Shown piece by piece: positions 23,751 through 36,200 of a DNA stretch of 64,000 bases. The stretch lies in assembly GCA_018340375.1 (NCBI GenBank), contig JAFFJZ010000008.1, forward strand, positions 558,001-622,000, read 5' to 3'. A program made the translations under genes and the position numbers. The DNA is from Gonatopus flavifemur (taxonomy: Eukaryota; Arthropoda; Insecta; Hymenoptera; Dryinidae). Each line of letters starts with the position of its first letter. The stretch's first letter is position 1. The notes under the pieces were generated by a model. That model saw only the letters and a list, made by a program, of their open reading frames with translations. It was not told where the DNA came from and ran no database searches.

Positions 23751-23880
23751 ATAGTATGTTCACCTCGGGGAAAAGTGGGAAGTTTCCAGTGAGTGTGAAG
23801 TTTGTCTCCCCGAGCCGAAGGCGAGGAAGACAATCACCCGAATGGACATTCCCCACTTCTCCCCGAGGTGAACATACTAT
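23751..23880. repeat. 130-bp palindrome within dispersed repeat family
   Basis: ATAGTATGTTCACCTCGGGG at the left is repeated inverted at the right end. The stems match over about 30 bp and the loop carries a CTCCCCGAGCCGAAGGCGAGG segment. A related loop sequence (CTACCCAAGCCGGCGGCGAG) occurs at 46722-46741. Confidence 0.7.
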
Positions 23881-24635
23881 TTCATTGTGGATGAAACGTG
23901 GTATAAGTTTCATTGCGATCGGATAACCAGAAACGCAAATACGAGCAGTCACACAATTATACAATTTGCGATAACATGTTCCCTTTCTCCTTCCTGTTTT
24001 TTCGAGAGGATTAGGATGAAACTCATACAGGGCCACTATCGACACGGCACACAATTGTGGTAAAAATTCCACGACGATCGGATGATGAGAACAGAAAATA
24101 TCCGCGTAATGGCGGCATTTACGAAATGTCCAAATTTTCTTCCAAAGCTGAATGCTTACCCTTTTCTTTTCTCAATTCCGATTCGCCTGAAACTTATATC
24201 ACACGATGACTATCCCATGGAGTGACTATGCTCAGAGTTCTATGGCATTCGGAAGACACAAACACAAAGAAGGCACGCTTCCGAAATATTGTCAAATAAT
24301 ACGTGTTGCCAAAAAAGATTGTCCACATTTTGACACCGATTGGGACAAAATTTATGTCGGAACACTATCGAATCACAACTAGAACGTGGTATGAATTTTA
24401 TCGCGATCGGATAACAAGTAGCGAAGATAGACGAGATCGCAAAATTACAATTTTTTGAACAATTTCCCGCAATATTTTCCAAACACGTTATTCGATAGAC
24501 ATTCAAAGCAATAGGCCTCGAGGTCTCTCTAAGCCGAACATATGAGAAAAAAATCATATCAATCGGTGCATTCCGAGGGGAGTTATCGTGTGCCAAAGAA
24601 TTAGGTGTGCACACACACACACACGCATACACACA
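23881..24635. repeat. Dispersed repeat family, copy at 24 kb
   Basis: Several blocks recur at 54.62-55.02 kb: CGATCGGATGATGAGAACAG...ATATCCGCGTAATGGCGGCATT (24073-24120) with 54638-54693, and the CACTATCGAATCACAAC...CGATCGGATAACAAG segment (24364-24422) with 54932-54988. Read on the - strand, both copies and an internal duplicate (23910-23940) share a YPIAIKxIPR-like translation, so a decayed coding region or a coincidental conserved nucleotide motif is possible. No intact frame exists. Confidence 0.6.
24606..24632. repeat. (CA)n microsatellite
   Basis: GTGTGCACACACACACACACGCATACACACAC, a short dinucleotide array. Confidence 0.9.
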
Positions 24636-24840
24636 CTCCTTATGCCCCCTGCAGTAGTGGCAGGTGCTGTCTGAACGTTAACCGAAAGGGTGTTTATCGT
24701 CCGGTCGCGAGGTTTTGAGTGCTTTATCACGCATTAATGCGTACGTGGCCATAAGGTTATTTACCGTGATTCACTTAGACCATGGATACCAAATCTGAAT
24801 GGGGATGGGGTTAGTTGGACTCTCATTTTCCTCAAAGGGA

Positions 24841-25032
24841 TACTAGCGGCGTAGCAGCAGTTGAATTGTTTATAACAAACTACGGACAAACGCATCAATC
24901 GAATCAAAATATCGCTCTGTATAGCACTTCTTTGATCCAAGTAGGGTGCTATAAATGGCGATATTTTGGTCCAATTGAAGTGTTTGCCCGTAGTTTGTCA
25001 TAAACAATTTGGCTGTTGCCGTACTAGTAGTA
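24841..25032. repeat. Foldback MITE, about 190 bp
   Basis: The arm from TACTAGCGGCG through AATTGTTTATAACAAACTACGGACAAAC pairs with the complementary sequence at 24968-25030 (GTTTGCCCGTAGTTTGTCATAAACAATT). Arms of about 75 bp surround a short loop; non-coding. Confidence 0.7.
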
Positions 25033-25358
25033 TCACCTGAACCCTCTTCGTGACAAAACCCCACTCATGGTCTGGGCAGGGCATCGTAGGAGTGGGACGA
25101 TCACTCAACACGTGTGCCAGTGCCATACATTGAAGAAAGAGAACAGAAAATGAGAGATTCTCCCAAATTTCCACTTTTCATAGATAAATAGTTATTATTC
25201 ATCAAAGGAACCTTTTACATATGAAAACAAGTGGTTGAAGTAATAATATACTCGAATAAACATTCCCAATTATCTGAGTTTCTCAATTATAGATTTCTTC
25301 AATAACCGGAGTCTGAGAATTCTTCATTTATAATCCATCATTATTATAATTTGCAGGA

Positions 25359-25469
25359 ATGATACGATTTCGTAATATCCTCTTATTGCTATGCTTATGG
25401 ATTTCTGTAGGTTCATCATTCGCTTTTTTCTTCCTGGACATTTCAAGTGTAGGAAATGATACAGCTTAG
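25359..25469 (+). CDS. Possible signal-peptide exon or tiny secreted peptide
   Basis: An ATG placed three bases after a good 3' splice site (ATAATTTGCAG) opens a frame of 36 codons. It begins MIRFRNILLLLCLWIS, a textbook signal peptide with a basic start and Leu-rich core, and stops at TAG. A GTAGGT at 25407 inside the frame could be a splice donor, which would make this the first coding exon of a secreted protein with the rest downstream. No such downstream exon was recognised and the match could be chance, so confidence is low. Confidence 0.2.
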   Translation: MIRFRNILLLLCLWISVGSSFAFFFLDISSVGNDTA

Positions 25470-27840
25470 ATAATCGAAAAAACCGTACTTAATGAAGATG
25501 TAAAAAAGTGCATATTTCATTCTCACACTTTGAATTCACTTGGATTAACGCAATTCAAGTACAAAAATATATATTCGTTGCTACGGTAGTGGCACGGAAC
25601 ACGGAGTGGGGCGGAAGTAAGTGGAAAGGAACTCACGGTAACACTAACTCTCTCGGTTCACGAACACGAATGCATGATGCGCTGGGATTGGCATTTTCCC
25701 CACGCAACTCATACCGAAACGTCTCAAGACTCTCAAGCGTTAGAGGGGTTAACGCAAGCTTTGAAAATTTCCTTAGTGTTCGCTTCTTGGCATATTCGTT
25801 GTGTTTTAAGTATTTCCTCCCTCTGCACAGTGGGACCAAATCTCAAAAAATGGCAGAAACTATGAGGAGTCATCAAGTTTGCATGGAACGTAACATTCGG
25901 GGTTTCCAGGGTCGCTGATCACGAATTCGTTGTTGTGAAGGGAATCCAAAGAATTTTCAGACTTTTGTCCGCCATATTGGCTCCACTATTTTGAATTTGG
26001 AAATTTGACAGCGGGTCCGTAATCGGCGTCTCAGAAACCCCCGGGTATCAGATTCTGAACGGATCTGAGAACCCCTGATCATTTCGTCCAATTTTTCGTG
26101 ATTGTCATTAGGTGACCTGAGAGATACTTCCTTTACAAAAATATAGCTGAAATGCTTAGAGGCAGACATGGGCAGTCATTCTTTCTATTTTGTAAGTAAG
26201 ACTCTTATCCACGACCTCCAATAAGTGAAGTGGTGGAACGAGTGATATTACACAACTTTTTCCTGCAAAATCAAACGCATTTCCATATTTAGAGGTATAA
26301 AAATCACACTCAATCATTGTTCTGTCAATATTTTCCACTCATCAAATTGATATTCCTGTAATTCCTAGTACGTTCTCCATACTTCCAGCAGTAGACTCCA
26401 TTTTGGGAAAGTTGAATCGGTTCACCTTTTGAAACAACGTCTTTTTGAAAATGGTTGGTATTTTACTGTCCCTCAGTCACGCAGATGATACCTCAAGGAA
26501 GGGTACTTTTGTACTGTTACACAAGGGCAGGAGGTGGGAATCGTATCTTCTTATATGTAAATTCTAACACTAGGGACATTATTCCACTCATCTCAATGGT
26601 CAAATATCCACAACTACAAACTTCATTCTTGGTGTTTCTGTCAGCTTTTCTGGATTCGGCCCTACTGTGCTCTCTCTGACGTTTTGTTTCACTTGACCGT
26701 CGCGTGGTCGTATATTAGCGCATGTTCTCTTATATTGAATTTACTGATGAATTCTTGTTTCCCAAACGGTGGCCCCGGGGATCGTTCGATTTGAGTGATT
26801 TAGTACTCTTGATAATTTATTTCTTTCCATGTGAGTGGAAAAATGGAGTTCTTCTTGAAATATAGTGTTAAACTGTTTCTTTTAATTGAATGTCACTTTA
26901 TTTATCACGCTCGTTCTTCCCCTCGCCCCGCCCCGACGATCAGTTACACGGGCTAGCACATAGAGTGAGTGAGAGAGAAAGACAGAGTTTGTTTTGCAAA
27001 GTTTCCCTGCCTTGGAATGTTCTAGAAATTTCCATTGAATTTGACATCCGTTTGGTGGATGTCTAGTTTCCAAACGTCACTCGACTTTTCCATTGGACCG
27101 AAAAGGTGTCTCTCTCTCTCTCTCACTCTCCCTCAGATATCCTCGCAGGGCAGCCTTCTACGTGCACGCACGTTCACACTTTGCAGATTCGGCTTATGAT
27201 TGTTCGACTTTCCTTCCTTTTTCTTTTTCCTTTTTCCCTCACGCTTGCTTAGCTTTCTTCACTTATTTTCTTTCTATGTATCGCGACCTGGCAAGCGAAG
27301 AGAAGCTACGAATGTGCAAAGCGTAAGTGACGTCACGAAACAGTAATATCTTTAAATACAATTTGTTAAAAAAAAACTCTCGATTGGCGAGTTTGATATG
27401 AATTGGAAACCATAACATTTTCAAGAATGATGCGTGGCTTCGGGGAAAAAGGCAAGGTTAATGATCACGCGCTCTCATGTTGGACGCTAGTTAGGATAAC
27501 ATTTTTTCTGGTTTTTATAACGCTACGATGAATTATTGGCATTTGCCATCAAATTGTGTAATCACATGTCGAATACATCTCTCATTGACTAGGAATAACC
27601 TGTGAATTTTAATGATAAATTTCTCTCAGTGTAAAACCACTGCCATCGATGGAATACATCACCGCCCCGTCGGAGTATGTAGATTTGAGATGGATAGACA
27701 AAATCGTCAGTCGATTGACAGGGCATATATTTGACGTAAAAACGACGTATATCATGATCGGCGGTGCTGGACGGGATGTATGATAACAATGCATAACAAT
27801 ATGTACTCCAAATGCTTCCCGAGTGGGAAGAATTTGATCT
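25470..27840. other. 2.4 kb without recognisable gene
   Basis: Intergenic. It contains a CT-rich stretch with (TC)n at 27105-27135 and T/C-rich DNA to 27250, and a TTTCTCTCAGTGTA word at 27622-27635 typical of MITE ends. Several open frames (for example 25508-25918) have no recognisable domain. Confidence 0.4.
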
Positions 27841-27846
27841 GGTAGA

Positions 27847-28082
27847 GATCACTGGGCGATAAATTGTCCAAGTATGGCCAATAAGACAATCCTATACATT
27901 GGCCACATAGGAACAAATTGCGCATTAGTATGGTGCTTGTATGGCTCAAATATCTGTTTTTTTGATTTTTGTAAGCCCTTGAAGCCATAGGAGTTCCATA
28001 CTTATGCGCGATTTATTCCTTCCTGGCAAATGTATAGTATAGTCTCATTGACCATACCTGGACAATTCATCGCCCAGTGATC
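27847..28082. repeat. Foldback MITE, about 236 bp
   Basis: GATCACTGGGCGATAAATTGTCCA at the left (given in part: GATCACTGGGCGAT) is mirrored by ATCGCCCAGTGATC at the right. Inner blocks such as TATACATT/AATGTATA and GCGCATTAGTATGG/CATACTTATGCGC also pair. Non-coding. Confidence 0.7.
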
Positions 28083-29233
28083 AGACCGATTTGTTTCCAC
28101 TCGAGTTCCGATTCGAAATGACCATTCGCTCCAATTGAAGCTAGTCACAAGAGATGAAGTTTCATCCACTCAACATAACTCTTATTCAGTCAATTGAATC
28201 CCAGCCAGAAATAAAAGTCTGTAGTTCGACATCAATTTGATACGATACTGACATTTGCCTTCTGTTTGGGGATGTCTGTAATACACTGTACGATTGATGT
28301 ATCCAGACAACAACTGTCTGAATTGACCTAAGTTGTTGTCTATCGTTATGTGGACATTATCCTTCTCAGAATCAGGCACCAGTTTTCAAATGTTTCAATA
28401 CAGTACTGAACGGATCTATTGACCCTGTGAGGTTGGGGAAGAAATTCGACCTTTGTGATCGAGCACAATCTTGAATTATTGCACACTTATTACAAAATAT
28501 ATAAAAATTATCATCTGACCACTGTCCTCTAATGAAGTTTATTGTGAGGGGAGAGAAGTAAAGGATTGTTCCCAAGAATTTCCAAATCCAGTTGCCCATA
28601 TTCTTCCACTGGGCAATTCGTTATTGCATCTTCACAAACATCAAGTGTTTCATTTGATTTTTTTCCGCAGTTTTGAAAAATCCAAAGAATAACGGGTGAA
28701 ACAGGGAATTTGGAATGGGGTGTATATCTATTGTTGTTTGAAATTACAGCTTCCGAAGAACTGAGAAAATTTTAAGAATCTACATTGATGTTATTATTCT
28801 GTTTTGTTATCTTAAAGGAATTCTCAACATTATATGACCACTCATGCATTCAATCCTCCCTCACAGTGTAGGGGGATATCAGAATAGATAATGGTACGTA
28901 TATTTGATTGTGCAATGATGGACAGTGACTCCTTTGACGGATGATAATGGGAAAATATAATGCTAAGGGATTACACAGAAATTCAAGAACCGTATATCTT
29001 CATATTCTTCTATTACATTCCTGTGGTGTTTCCGTAAGAGGTTGATTGATGGGAGAGGCTTGAACACAAATACTGCAGTAAGTGACTTCAATATTATTCC
29101 ATTTATGGAATATGTCACAAAATTATAGTTCATGAATCTGTTGAACACAATTCATTGATGCTTGTTTTGAGTGTGACTCCTTCATGCTTGTCCAGGATAC
29201 ACACCGATGATACATTATGTAAAGTCAGAATTC
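28083..29233. other. 3' flank of FAM135, no gene seen
   Basis: AT-rich DNA downstream of the FAM135 stop codon on the - strand. It probably includes the FAM135 3' UTR but no polyadenylation site could be chosen with confidence. Confidence 0.4.
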
Positions 29234-29449
<216 letters not shown>

Positions 29450-30021
29450 TTACAATTTGTATGTATGATTAATCGCAAATAAATTGTTATTTTCTAGTGT
29501 ATTCAAAAGAATAGTCGTGAACTTTGAATCGTTTATAGAAACGAAACGTGAATGTGAATTTACAAAATTTGATGAATCATCGGTGTTTTTCCTCTCGTAT
29601 CAACTCCTTGGAACTGGAAACATGGTTTAAAGAACGAACTACAAGATTTTGGGTCTTTAACAGCTGATTATTCCATTATTCGATTACAAGTTCGTTCCAA
29701 TAAACGATTGAAACTTTTGCGACGTTCCAAAGACTAAAACTAGGGGCGTGCTGATGATAGTCATTATCGGGTCGGATAAGGTACTTGTATTCCATACAGT
29801 GAAAGAAAAATCTCATTTTCGCTCATAATCAGAGAACGTAGTTTATTTTGCCTTCGACCATTTCATGTAGTTTCGTTTTCATGATCACTATGACCAAAGG
29901 GCGTATTGAGATGAGTGTGTAAAAATTATCCGCAACCCTATTTAATCGATATTTTCACATTTGTAATATTCCATTTTTCTCCCCGTTTCAGAATCACGAA
30001 AAATGAAAAGAAAAGACGCAG

Positions 30022-30097
30022 CCCAAGTAGCACCCGAACGTTGTATACGTACTATGAACGTGCATAGTACGTACACAACATTCTGTTGCTACTAGGG
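30022..30097. repeat. 76-bp palindrome with CCCAAGTAGCA ends
   Basis: CCCAAGTAGCA at the left is mirrored by TGCTACTAGGG at the right, and GTTGTATACGTACTATG pairs with CATAGTACGTACACAAC across a 6-base loop. It lies in the last FAM135 intron. Confidence 0.75.
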
Positions 30098-30518
30098 AGG
30101 AATCTGGAATGGAGTTTCGAACGATTTAGCTCACTCGTCATAAAGTTGAAAATGCATGTCCGCTTATTTGAATAACAGATGACCCGCGACATTCTTCTAT
30201 CATAACGGTCTCGATATTTTCCATACATCAAAATATCGATATTTATGTATATCCGTATATATGAACGCTCTGTATTAAAAAAAAAAAATTACAATAAAAA
30301 CAACCGTAAAATTAACAATAATCGACGATGGTAAAATAAAACGGTACATCGCCTTCAAGATCCGTATTTTAGAAAATTATGGTTATACGTTTTGATATGA
30401 ATATCGCACGAACGATGTGCGTTCAACGACGGTTAAATTGAAACAGAGCAATTGTAGTATCGTGCTCACATCTATCGAATAACCAGCGTTATTTCATAAT
30501 ATATCATCGTCACAGGTA

Positions 30519-31017
30519 CACGGAGAAAATTCTACAATACTGAGTACTGTAGCCGACACGACTGGCTCGTGTTATGGAAATAGTACATTGTGTAACAAGG
30601 GCGCAAAGTTGAAGCTTGTCGCGCGAGCGTAGCAAGGGCGACAAATCACGCGAGTGGGGGGATCATCAACTTTGCGCACTTGTTACACAATGTACTATTA
30701 CCGCACGCTTATTGCTTTCCCGCACTGGTCTGACTGTCGTGTGGGAATCACTCACTTTGCCCACGCAACACAGGCTTGGAAAACCGAATTTTGCACACGC
30801 TGTTAGGAAAAAGATCATTTCAACACTGCTGGTTACTGTAGTAACACGAACCAGTCGTGTCTCCGCAGTAGAGAGTCTTCTTTCTACACTATTCTCTACT
30901 ACGGAGACACGGTTGATTCGTGTTACAACAGTAACTAGCAGTGTTGAAATGATTCTTTCCATATCACGAGCCAGTCATGTCGGCTACAGTACTCAGTATT
31001 GTAGGATTTTCTCCGTG
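30519..31017. mobile_element. Composite foldback element, about 0.5 kb, TA-flanked
   Basis: Outer arms of about 60 bp begin CACGGAGAAAATTCTACAAT and repeat inverted at the right end; TA flanks both sides (30517-30518 and 31018-31019). Inside are two further palindromes: 30582-30701 (TAGTACATTGTGTAACAAG with its complement) and 30808-30960 (AATCATTTCAACACTGC-type arms with GTGTCTCCG blocks). It reads as one MITE that has acquired two others, or a multi-stem element. Open frames on both strands are palindrome artefacts. Confidence 0.75.
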
Positions 31018-31019
31018 TA

Positions 31020-32290
31020 TAGAAAGAGACCTCATGGAGCGCAATATTTAAATCAATTTGCACATGATTTACCCGTTACATAGTTCTTCTTCGACTTGGA
31101 GTCGATGTTGGCCAGCAAAACAATAACCGGTGACAACTACCACTCTGCTCTTTCAGGTACGCATTTAGAACTAAACCATCTTCCTGTACTATATTTTACA
31201 TGAATAAGAAACGTCCTATAAATTTTATTTGAATATCGAACTTCTGTTGCCTTCAACCACTTGTTATCGTACGTTGTTGTGAATATTCCATTTTAAAATA
31301 TACAGAAAACTTACTTTCAAATCACTTCCAAAAACCTGTAATGCTGATGAAAATAGAGAGGCATGGACGAGTTCCGCAAGCACTCGCTCATTGGCTGGCT
31401 ACAGACTTTGTATATCGTTCTCTCCCCCATCTGACGTTGCATAACCACTCACAGATTTCTCTCAGGAATCACTCTAGTTATTCTCCAGGCCATCACTAAG
31501 CCTTGCAAGTCCCTCATACGGGCCTGGCGGGGCCTTGTGAAGGCCTGGAGACTCGCTAGCTGGAACATTGGAATGTTCTAGAAATGTTTTGGGACGTTCA
31601 GAAAACATCGCATGTATATACCAGGGATGTAATAATGTCCAAAATGATCTTATTCGGGTTTCCATTGAATATTGATAAGATATTTGAGATGAGAATTTTT
31701 TGATGATCAAACTTGTTCCAAATCTTTTAATATTCCCCATTTCGGAGAGATGCAAATGAACTGCGGTGGAGCTTGTATCGATAGATTCGATGAATTACAT
31801 TTGCATCCCTTTGATACATTGCATGTGGTGAAATTTTGTTTCGCGTCAATTTTGAGGTTATGTGAATCTTAATATATTGACGTAATTCTTGATAATTCAC
31901 ATTCTGCCAATAGTTTTGAATTCCTAAGATGAAATATTTCCAAATATTCAATACGCAACATTTTTATGGTTGTTTGTTATCTGATTCCCTAGTAGAACTA
32001 TGAATATACATTTGTATAAGTCAAAGATAAAATAATCGGTTTCCATATAACGTTCAGAGAACGTTCTGAAAACGCATGTGTACGCGACGGTCCCACAACG
32101 TGTCGCCCAACACATCGAATGAATGTGATAGCAGTAGTAGGAGTATTCGGACCTTGGATAAGTTCTCGCTGTTTGATCACAGATGGAACTAACAGTACTC
32201 CGTGCTTGAAATTCCGAATGGTAACGCACTTGTAAAGAAGTGCATCTAACCTGAAATTTCAGTGTATGATAGTCCACTTTAGTGTGAACG
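31020..32290. other. No recognisable gene
   Basis: Intronic DNA of FAM135 (relative to the - strand) without coding signature. Confidence 0.4.
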
Positions 32291-32299
32291 AAGTAATTG

Positions 32300-33290
32300 T
32301 TTATTAGTTTCGAAAATATCTACTTTTGTGTCAACTAAAGTGTATCTGCGGGGAATTTTATTGTACCACTTTATTCGGAAGAAATCTGCAGCTGAAGCAC
32401 ATAAAATTCTTGTTGAGACTTATGGTGACAATGCTCTGTCGGATACGACAGGCAGAGACGGTGAAGATGGAAAGAACGTTCTGGTGCACCGAAAAAATTT
32501 GAGGACAGAGAATTGGAGGAATTAATCGATGAATACCGATCTCAGACGCTAGCAGGACTTAGAAAACAATTACAAGTTGATGAGGCGACTGTTTCAAAAC
32601 GTTTTCAAATGTTAGGAATGATCCAGAAGCAAGAACATTGGGTGCCGTATGAATTGAAGCCAAGAGACATCGAACGGCGTTTTGTCATGTGTGAACTACT
32701 ACTTCAACAGCAGAAAAGGAAAGGTTTCTTGCACCGTGTCGTGACTGGCGGTGGAAAATGGATACAATATGATAATCCAAAGCGTAAAAAATCATGGGGT
32801 GAGCCTGAACATGCATAAACATCGTCCGCAAAACCAAATATCCATGATTCGAAGCTTCTTCTCTGGATTTGTTGGGATCAGCAAGGTGTAATTCATTCTG
32901 AGCTGCTCACACCGAATGAGACTATCACAGGGGATCACTATCGACTTCAATTGATGCATTTGAGTCGAGCCCTAAATGAAAAACGGCCACTTTACGAGAA
33001 GAGGAACGACGAAGTGATTTTGTCACATGACAACGCCCGACCTCCTGTTGCAAAACCAGTGAAAACCTACCTGGAAACGCTTCGATGGGCAGTTCTCCCC
33101 CACCCGCCGTATTCACCTGACATAGCCCCTTTTGATTCCACCTATTCCGTTCGATGGCACATGGCTTAGCTAACCAGCGTTTTCACTGCGGCATTCATAT
33201 GCTGCCAGAAAGATGCACAGAAAAAGATGACATGTGGATTCTGCATTGGTTGTTGTTATTTTGACATAACTACTGAAGTGCATGCAATTA
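32300..33290 (+). pseudogene. Mariner transposase pseudogene 2
   Basis: Parts of a mariner transposase follow each other in several frames: KSAAEAHKILVETYGDNALSD (N-terminal domain), the HTH-like KQLQVDEATVSKRFQMLGMIQ block, the WVPYELKPRDIERR linker, the VTGGGKW block, DNPKRKKSWG, the HDNARPP block and PHPPYSPDIAPFD. The first catalytic Asp (normally in TGDEKW) is replaced by Gly, the C-terminal part is broken, and there are at least three frame changes. The copy is dead. Terminal repeats were not found. It sits in opposite orientation inside the 10.7-kb FAM135 intron. Confidence 0.9.
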
Positions 33291-33299
33291 TGGAGTAAA

Positions 33300-36200
33300 A
33301 TTCACATTGGGACCAATGTTATGTGTACATTGCTACTGAAGTAAACGGCAGGCGTGTTGCCATGGTAAACATTATAACAATGTAAATCCAACAGGACTTT
33401 GGAGTAAATTCTACATTAAATCCACACTGCCATTATAACCTCACTTTTCATGTAATTCTTACGTGGTCATTTTTTCCCGTGTGGGAGGAAGTGGTCTCTA
33501 GTGATGAGCAATACTTCGAATAAAACGTTTTTGTTCCTGATATTTTGAATCAAGTTTTTATTTTTTGAAAAACAGCAAGAACTTATTCAAGGTCCAAGAT
33601 TATTGCTTTCAAGGTACACAATAATGATGCCTCCAAGCAAGGGGGTACACAAGTGTGTATTTTTCCTTAAACTGACAATATAAATTATCTTGATGCTAGC
33701 GCTTTTTTTTACATACTAATACAGTAGCGCTCAAATTAATTGGAACACCAGGGAAATCACTACAATTTTTACATGACACACAGTTTATTAACCAAAAAAG
33801 CCACAAACAGTTTCCTCATGATGTACGTGAATAATTTTGGAATATCGCAACTTCAATACGTTAAAAATGCATTCATAGTAGTTTGTAATTACTAAAAAAA
33901 CATCCTCATCTTGAGAACGTGTATGAAGCAAAATAGAATAGAAATGAAATTGATCCATTCCACACACTAGAACTCTGAGTTATTCCAAATCAAACATGTT
34001 GGTCGGTTCAGATACATTTTGAAATCCACATCGATACTGAATACTTGGCGTGGCCGATAGCAGGAGTCTATTGAGTTCAAAGAGAGAACAGAGGATGATA
34101 TTCTTCCCTGGGCGCGTTTACCACCTAACCACCCTTTAAAGTCGCTTGCTTTATCGGACTTCGCGTCTAAAAATCCCTGAAATTTTTCAAGATTACAGGA
34201 ATTAGCTGTAGGTTTTGAGAAAAAGATCCAGATTTGTGGGGGGGGAAGATCCTGGTTACTTACATGGATAAGAATTGTCAAACATAATTCAGTTGTCAAT
34301 GACTGTGTTGAATGGAGTGTCGCTCTCATTAAGGCATTTTTGTTGAAAAACAAATTGACGATTGATGGAAACCAGAGACAATACGTTTTTGCTTGTTGTA
34401 GAAAAGCATCGAGGTATGTTTGATAAATATGGTGAACCAAAAGAATAAATAATGTACACATCTTCAACGTTGTACCATGGTTTCAATATTTTCTAGACGT
34501 TTTTAGTAGATTTGACCAAATTCTTGGCCTGTAGAATGATGATGATGTTGACAAAACACGTTGAATAACCACCAACTGCACTTTTTGTACTTCAGTACTT
34601 ACCTTGAATCCATTCTACTTGTGTGCTGGGTGTAAATCCTACAAAGATGGGCAACTAGTAGTAAAAATTGTGTTTTTCGACTTCAGTCACGATTCGGCAG
34701 GGTCAAATATTAGCGGATTCAGCTGAAATTTGATGTGGGATGTTTCTCCCTTAATTTGCACCAGAAAACGTTTGAGCCCCTCAACTATCAAACTTTCATT
34801 TATTTTGGACCACCCTAATGGACCAGCCATTCGGTTACTATAATCAATCGCATCGTTATTGTAACTGAACGTATCGTTAGTTCAACTGGGAGTATCATAA
34901 TTTCTATTGAGCCGTTTAGTTCCCATGAGTACGCAGTTTGCTCTGTCAATATTTTACTATTCGCTGAGTGATTATCACTACTCCTTTCTCTCTGTGAAGC
35001 ATTTGTTTATTGAGCTACTCATATGAACGTGATCTTGTTCTATATTCCATATGGAAAAATTTATAAAATGATGTATATAATACACATATAATTATGTATA
35101 ACTTTTAAATGATCTGTATTGAATTGAGTATAAATTGTGTATCACTTGGGAAATTTTCCCCTTCCAGATATTTGACATCGCTAGTGAGCATCGTCCGATA
35201 AAAATCCTGGATACTTGCCTTTGCCGTGATGGGCTCCACACAAATCGAAATATCCAGGCATATTTATCTGGAATGTCGGTGGGCATACCTGAATTGGAAT
35301 ATTTGGGGAATATACTGGCAACCCCAACTGGAGCCCACATAGGCCGTGAGTAGACAACTCTTCACTGGATATTTGAATCACACCTCTGCGGGGCCAGGAT
35401 GTACTTCAGGATGTGCAGGATTGATTCCCACACGGGTGGTTCCTTAGATGGTGTTGAATGGGAAAGTTGGTCTTGAGTCGCGTGTTCATAGGTCAAGGCA
35501 CGTATATTCGAGGATATCCGAGTGTCACTTCGTAAATATGCTAGATGTCGTAGAATGGGAAAATTGGCTTTGAGACGCGTGTTCCAAGTCACTGCAATCA
35601 TGAATCCTTCTGCATACGAATATAGTTCCTGTGACCATGTGACTTTCTTTTCACAAAGGGAGGCCGCGAAAAGTGGGAGGTATTTTTCCATGTACATGAA
35701 TTTTACGTATTTGGGTGAGCTGAGAATGGAAAATTTCTGATATTTTGGACGTGATGGTGCAGAAAAGTTGCGTTTTGTGATGGCAAACAAAACGAGAGGA
35801 AAAAATTCATAATCGGTTGACATTTGAACTTTGCGTATCAGGGTAAAATTCATGTTCCTGAAGTTTGAATCGTTTGTTGAAACAAATTAGTAATCGAATC
35901 AGGTGTTCAGCACCCAAAATCTTGCAGTACATTTTGCGAATGATGTTCCCAGTTCCAAGGAATCAACTCAAGAAGATAAATAACGATGAATCATCAGGTT
36001 CTGTGAATTTGAATTTTCGTTTTGTTTCTATAAACGATTCAAACTGCAACAATATGTAAAATTCTCAAAAAAGCGAAGAATTTTATTAACTTTTGTGATT
36101 CCTTGAAAAATTAGTATTTCAATCGATAGTTCGTGGAGAATGTAGTTCGTTCATCATGGTCAAGGCAATATCCAAATGTCATAAGCATTGCAAAAGGACA

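Noticed and set aside
30616..31083. 155-codon + strand frame
   Set aside because: It lies within the nested hairpins and repeats the opposite-strand frame; no domain signature.
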